Part shown: positions 5,358 to 7,860 of the stretch, piece after piece
How positions within the stretch are numbered: the stretch's first letter is position 1
How the letters are laid out: the number at the start of each line of letters is the position of its first letter
Assembly: GCA_964470285.1 (NCBI GenBank)
Contig: CAYYBZ010000022.1
Coordinates: 5,614 to 13,473, forward strand
Origin: CAYYBZ01 sp964470285 [NCBI: uncultured Oligoflexia bacterium]
Lineage (GTDB): Bacteria > Bdellovibrionota_G > CAYYBZ01
DNA: 7,860 nt
Direction of reading: 5' to 3'
The notes under the pieces: generated by a model
Told to the model about the DNA's origin: nothing
Databases searched by the model: none
Seen by the model: only the letters and a program-made list of their open reading frames with translations
Made by a program: the position numbers and the translations under genes

Positions 5358-7860
5358 TTAAAACAAGCTTTCAAGTTTTATTTCCTTAACAGGCCCCTTG
5401 CCTTTAATCTGCTTAACTATCTCGTCTTTTTTTCCTGCAATTATAAAAGCAAAATTCTTTTCAAATAATTTATTCGAAATTTGATTTATGTCGTCGATAG
5501 TCAATGCGCTTATTTCATCAATATCGCTGTAAATCATCCCCGGATCATTACTATAAAAAACGCCGTCTGCTATAACGGAAGATTTCTGAGAAACCGTTTC
5601 GGTTTTAAACGGCAATGATCCTACATAATAGGACTGAGCATCATTAAATTCCTGTCTGGTAGGTCCACCCGAAACATATTTGTCTATTTCAATAAAGAAT
5701 TCCTCAATCGCTTTACGTGTTGAGTCTGTCTTGGTCTGAATCGAGAAAATAAATGCGCCGGTATTCCAGTAATAATCGAGCATACTTCTGACTGAATAGG
5801 CCAGCCCCTTTTCAGCCCTTAAACGTATAAGCCTTGAGGAAAAACCCGATCCGCCGAGAACATAGTTCATAATCCTTGCCGAGTTGAAATCTTTATCTTT
5901 TCTTGCAAGACCTTTACCTCCTGCAAGAATGTAGGACTGTGAAAGCCACGGCATATCGACAACAAAGTACCGAATGCCCGATAACTTAACCTGTTTATCT
6001 GTATAAGAAATATCGGCCGGCTTTTTATTTAACCGGCTGAACCTGTATCCTATTAAATCTACCAGCAGTTCCGGATCTATTTTACCCACAACGCTTATAA
6101 CCGCGTCAGAAGCCTTTAGGTATTTCTCATAAAATTTATAAACGTCCTTTTTGTTTATTTTTTTTATAGTTTTTTCATAGCCCGAAACCGGATGTGCCAG
6201 TCCGCTGCCGTCAAAGAGAACCCGTGATAGTGCTCTCCAAACTACACTTTGAGGACTGGCTTTTGAAGATTCTATTGAAGTCAGCACTCTTTGTTTTTCT
6301 CTTTTGAAAACGCCGTCATCGATGCTTGGATTGATTAAAATATCCGATATCATATCCATTGCCAGATCGGTTTTCTCAGCTAAAAAATCAGCGGATATCA
6401 CTGTTGCTTCATTTGAAGAGTATGCAGAAAAACTAATCGCATTATCATCAAGTATTTTTGCGATTGTCCTTTCGTCATGCCTTTTTGTGCCTTTTCCAAG
6501 CAGACTTGCTGCCATACTTGAAAGGCCCTCTCTCCCTTTGGGGTCCGAGGAACTGCCGGCCCTAAAAAGTAAATTCATGCTTACAGCCGGAATCTCGTCT
6601 GAATATTGAAAATAGAGTTTAATCCCGTTTTTAAATTCTATCTCTTTTACGTCTTTATGTTCCCTTAAAGAAACGTCCTTTAATGTAGTCCCGTAATAAG
6701 ATCCTCCCTCGGGTATTTGAACGTATACACTGCGCCTTTGTTTTGTAAGATATTTATTGGCTACTCTTTTTACATCCTGTGGAGTAACCCTTTTTATGTT
6801 ATCCAGATAATTTTCAATATAACCGTAGTTATGCTTTGACAGCATGTAGGTTTCACCTACAAGATTGGCCTTAAAAGAGGTTGATTGCAATGCCGTAAGA
6901 AAATCTTTTTCAAGATTGGTTACGACTTTTTCAAGCTCTTCCTTTTTCGGCCCGCTACTTTTAAGCTCCTCGATAATGCCGTATATTTCTCTTTCAAGAA
7001 CGCTGGCGGATATTCCTTTAATCGGTTCCGCACCGATAATAAACGGGCCCGCCTTTTTCATCTGCATTACATACGAGTAGGCATTTTGAGCAATTTTCCT
7101 TTTTTTGATGAGAATTTCCTTAAACCTTGAGGATTCTCCGTCGGAAAGAATATCGGAAAGGACCGTCAAAGGATAATTATCATTGTTGTCATATTCAACT
7201 CCCTGATAACCTATAAGAACGAAGGGAAGCTTAATTCCCTTTCTTTCCTTAAGCTCTCTTCTTTCTTTTTTCTGCACAGGTATTTTTGCATCTTTTATGA
7301 GCGTATTTGCCGTCGGCTTTATCGGTCCGAACCATCTATTAAAGGATTTCAGAACTTCAGAGTGATCCACGTCACCTGCAACCACTGCGATCATGTTTTT
7401 TACAGAATAGAAGTCCCTGTAGTAATTTTTCATATCTTTAATAGTCATTGACTTAAGGTCTTCCCAGTTTCCCAGAACCGGTGTACCGTAAGGTGAATCG
7501 GGATAAATAAGTTTGTAAAAATCCATGTAAGCGCTGCTTTTCGGATTATTATCAGTCAACCTTCTCTCTTCTCTTACAACGTCAAGTTCTGATTTAAAAT
7601 TATCCTGGGTAAAATTTCTCTTTGAGACCATATCAGCATAAAGATGCACTATATCGTCGAGTTTTGATTTCGGAACACTGGCATAATACGTAGTAAAGTC
7701 CTTATTTGTGTATGCGTTCCAGTGTCCGCCCCATTTATTAATCTTGTTTGATAAATCCTTAAGCGAATGTTTTGCGGCGCTCATGTGAAAATAATGCTCA
7801 AAAAAATGGGACATCCCTGTAATGCCGGGTTTTTCCTTTCTTACGCTGGCATCGATAAAA
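5358..7860 (-). CDS. M16 family zinc metallopeptidase (pitrilysin/insulinase-like), two fused halves; 5' end outside window
   Basis: An oligopeptide-cutting zinc peptidase, probably periplasmic as most bacterial proteins of this build are. The N-terminus and any signal peptide lie beyond 7860. The frame stays open from the edge, so the first visible ATG (7814) is internal. The 833 visible residues form two homologous M16 halves. The first is catalytic: the inverted zinc motif HFFEH is at visible residues 18-22 (7808-7794), with the third ligand in the VREERR stretch about 75 residues later (the Glu pair at 97-98). The second half starts near visible residue 405. It keeps the fold but has SMAAS (6518-6504) where HFFEH would be, so it binds no zinc. 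It also keeps the substrate-binding LRAEKGLAYSVR motif near 680. Thus one chain supplies both the zinc half and the Arg/Tyr half, which many bacterial M16B systems split into two genes. A 165-residue exported protein follows 37 bases downstream. No frameshift is seen. Confidence 0.94.
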   Translation of the reverse strand, partial: FIDASVRKEKPGITGMSHFFEHYFHMSAAKHSLKDLSNKINKWGGHWNAYTNKDFTTYYASVPKSKLDDIVHLYADMVSKRNFTQDNFKSELDVVREERRLTDNNPKSSAYMDFYKLIYPDSPYGTPVLGNWEDLKSMTIKDMKNYYRDFYSVKNMIAVVAGDVDHSEVLKSFNRWFGPIKPTANTLIKDAKIPVQKKERRELKERKGIKLPFVLIGYQGVEYDNNDNYPLTVLSDILSDGESSRFKEILIKKRKIAQNAYSYVMQMKKAGPFIIGAEPIKGISASVLEREIYGIIEELKSSGPKKEELEKVVTNLEKDFLTALQSTSFKANLVGETYMLSKHNYGYIENYLDNIKRVTPQDVKRVANKYLTKQRRSVYVQIPEGGSYYGTTLKDVSLREHKDVKEIEFKNGIKLYFQYSDEIPAVSMNLLFRAGSSSDPKGREGLSSMAASLLGKGTKRHDERTIAKILDDNAISFSAYSSNEATVISADFLAEKTDLAMDMISDILINPSIDDGVFKREKQRVLTSIESSKASPQSVVWRALSRVLFDGSGLAHPVSGYEKTIKKINKKDVYKFYEKYLKASDAVISVVGKIDPELLVDLIGYRFSRLNKKPADISYTDKQVKLSGIRYFVVDMPWLSQSYILAGGKGLARKDKDFNSARIMNYVLGGSGFSSRLIRLRAEKGLAYSVRSMLDYYWNTGAFIFSIQTKTDSTRKAIEEFFIEIDKYVSGGPTRQEFNDAQSYYVGSLPFKTETVSQKSSVIADGVFYSNDPGMIYSDIDEISALTIDDINQISNKLFEKNFAFIIAGKKDEIVKQIKGKGPVKEIKLESLF

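Noticed and set aside
6304-7130. Plus-strand ORFs of 71-101 residues across the M16 gene
   Set aside because: They lie wholly opposite a strongly supported M16 coding sequence and lack family features. They are shadows.
7812-7814. ATG at 7814 as the start of the M16 gene
   Set aside because: The reading frame stays open to the window edge with the expected upstream M16 residues (RKEKPGITG), and starting here would cut into the domain just before the zinc motif.

Overview
The window comes from an AT-leaning bacterial chromosome, most likely Gram-negative. Two of its proteins carry clear Sec signal peptides, a third belongs to a family that is usually exported, and Shine-Dalgarno sites of the GGAGG type precede several starts. 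The citrate synthase is of the eukaryote-like (mitochondrial) type, which occurs in several anaerobic or deep-branching Gram-negative lineages. I cannot name the phylum from the sequence. No tRNA, rRNA, CRISPR array, insertion sequence or prophage gene is visible, and the region reads as an ordinary metabolic and proteolytic neighbourhood.

Layout. Positions 1-1066 (minus) hold most of a citrate synthase that runs off the left edge. After a 170-base gap comes a short unrecognised gene (1237-1491, minus) with a CPYC motif near its C-terminus. A doubtful small ORF (1493-1633, possibly to 1714) ends one base before that gene's start codon. A divergent regulatory region precedes the plus-strand pair 1781-4830: an exported S9 dipeptidyl peptidase of the DPP5 type, then a zinc alcohol dehydrogenase whose start codon overlaps the peptidase stop (ATGA). 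Facing this pair on the minus strand is a second unit. It holds a large two-half M16 metallopeptidase that runs off the right edge (5358-7860) and, 37 bases downstream, a 165-residue exported protein of unknown family (4823-5320). The two units collide: the dehydrogenase and the 165-residue gene overlap tail to tail by 8 bases, with no space for a terminator between them.

How the genes may work together (inference). The exported S9 peptidase would trim dipeptides from peptides in the periplasm, and the M16 peptidase would cut oligopeptides in the cell envelope. Together they suggest a peptide-using cell. The dehydrogenase could reduce or oxidise aldehydes and alcohols formed during amino-acid fermentation, and citrate synthase feeds the TCA or glutamate pathway. 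Nothing here amounts to a clearly new system. The least explained items are the 84-residue CPYC protein with its stop-C-ATG upstream ORF, and the 165-residue exported protein next to the M16 gene.
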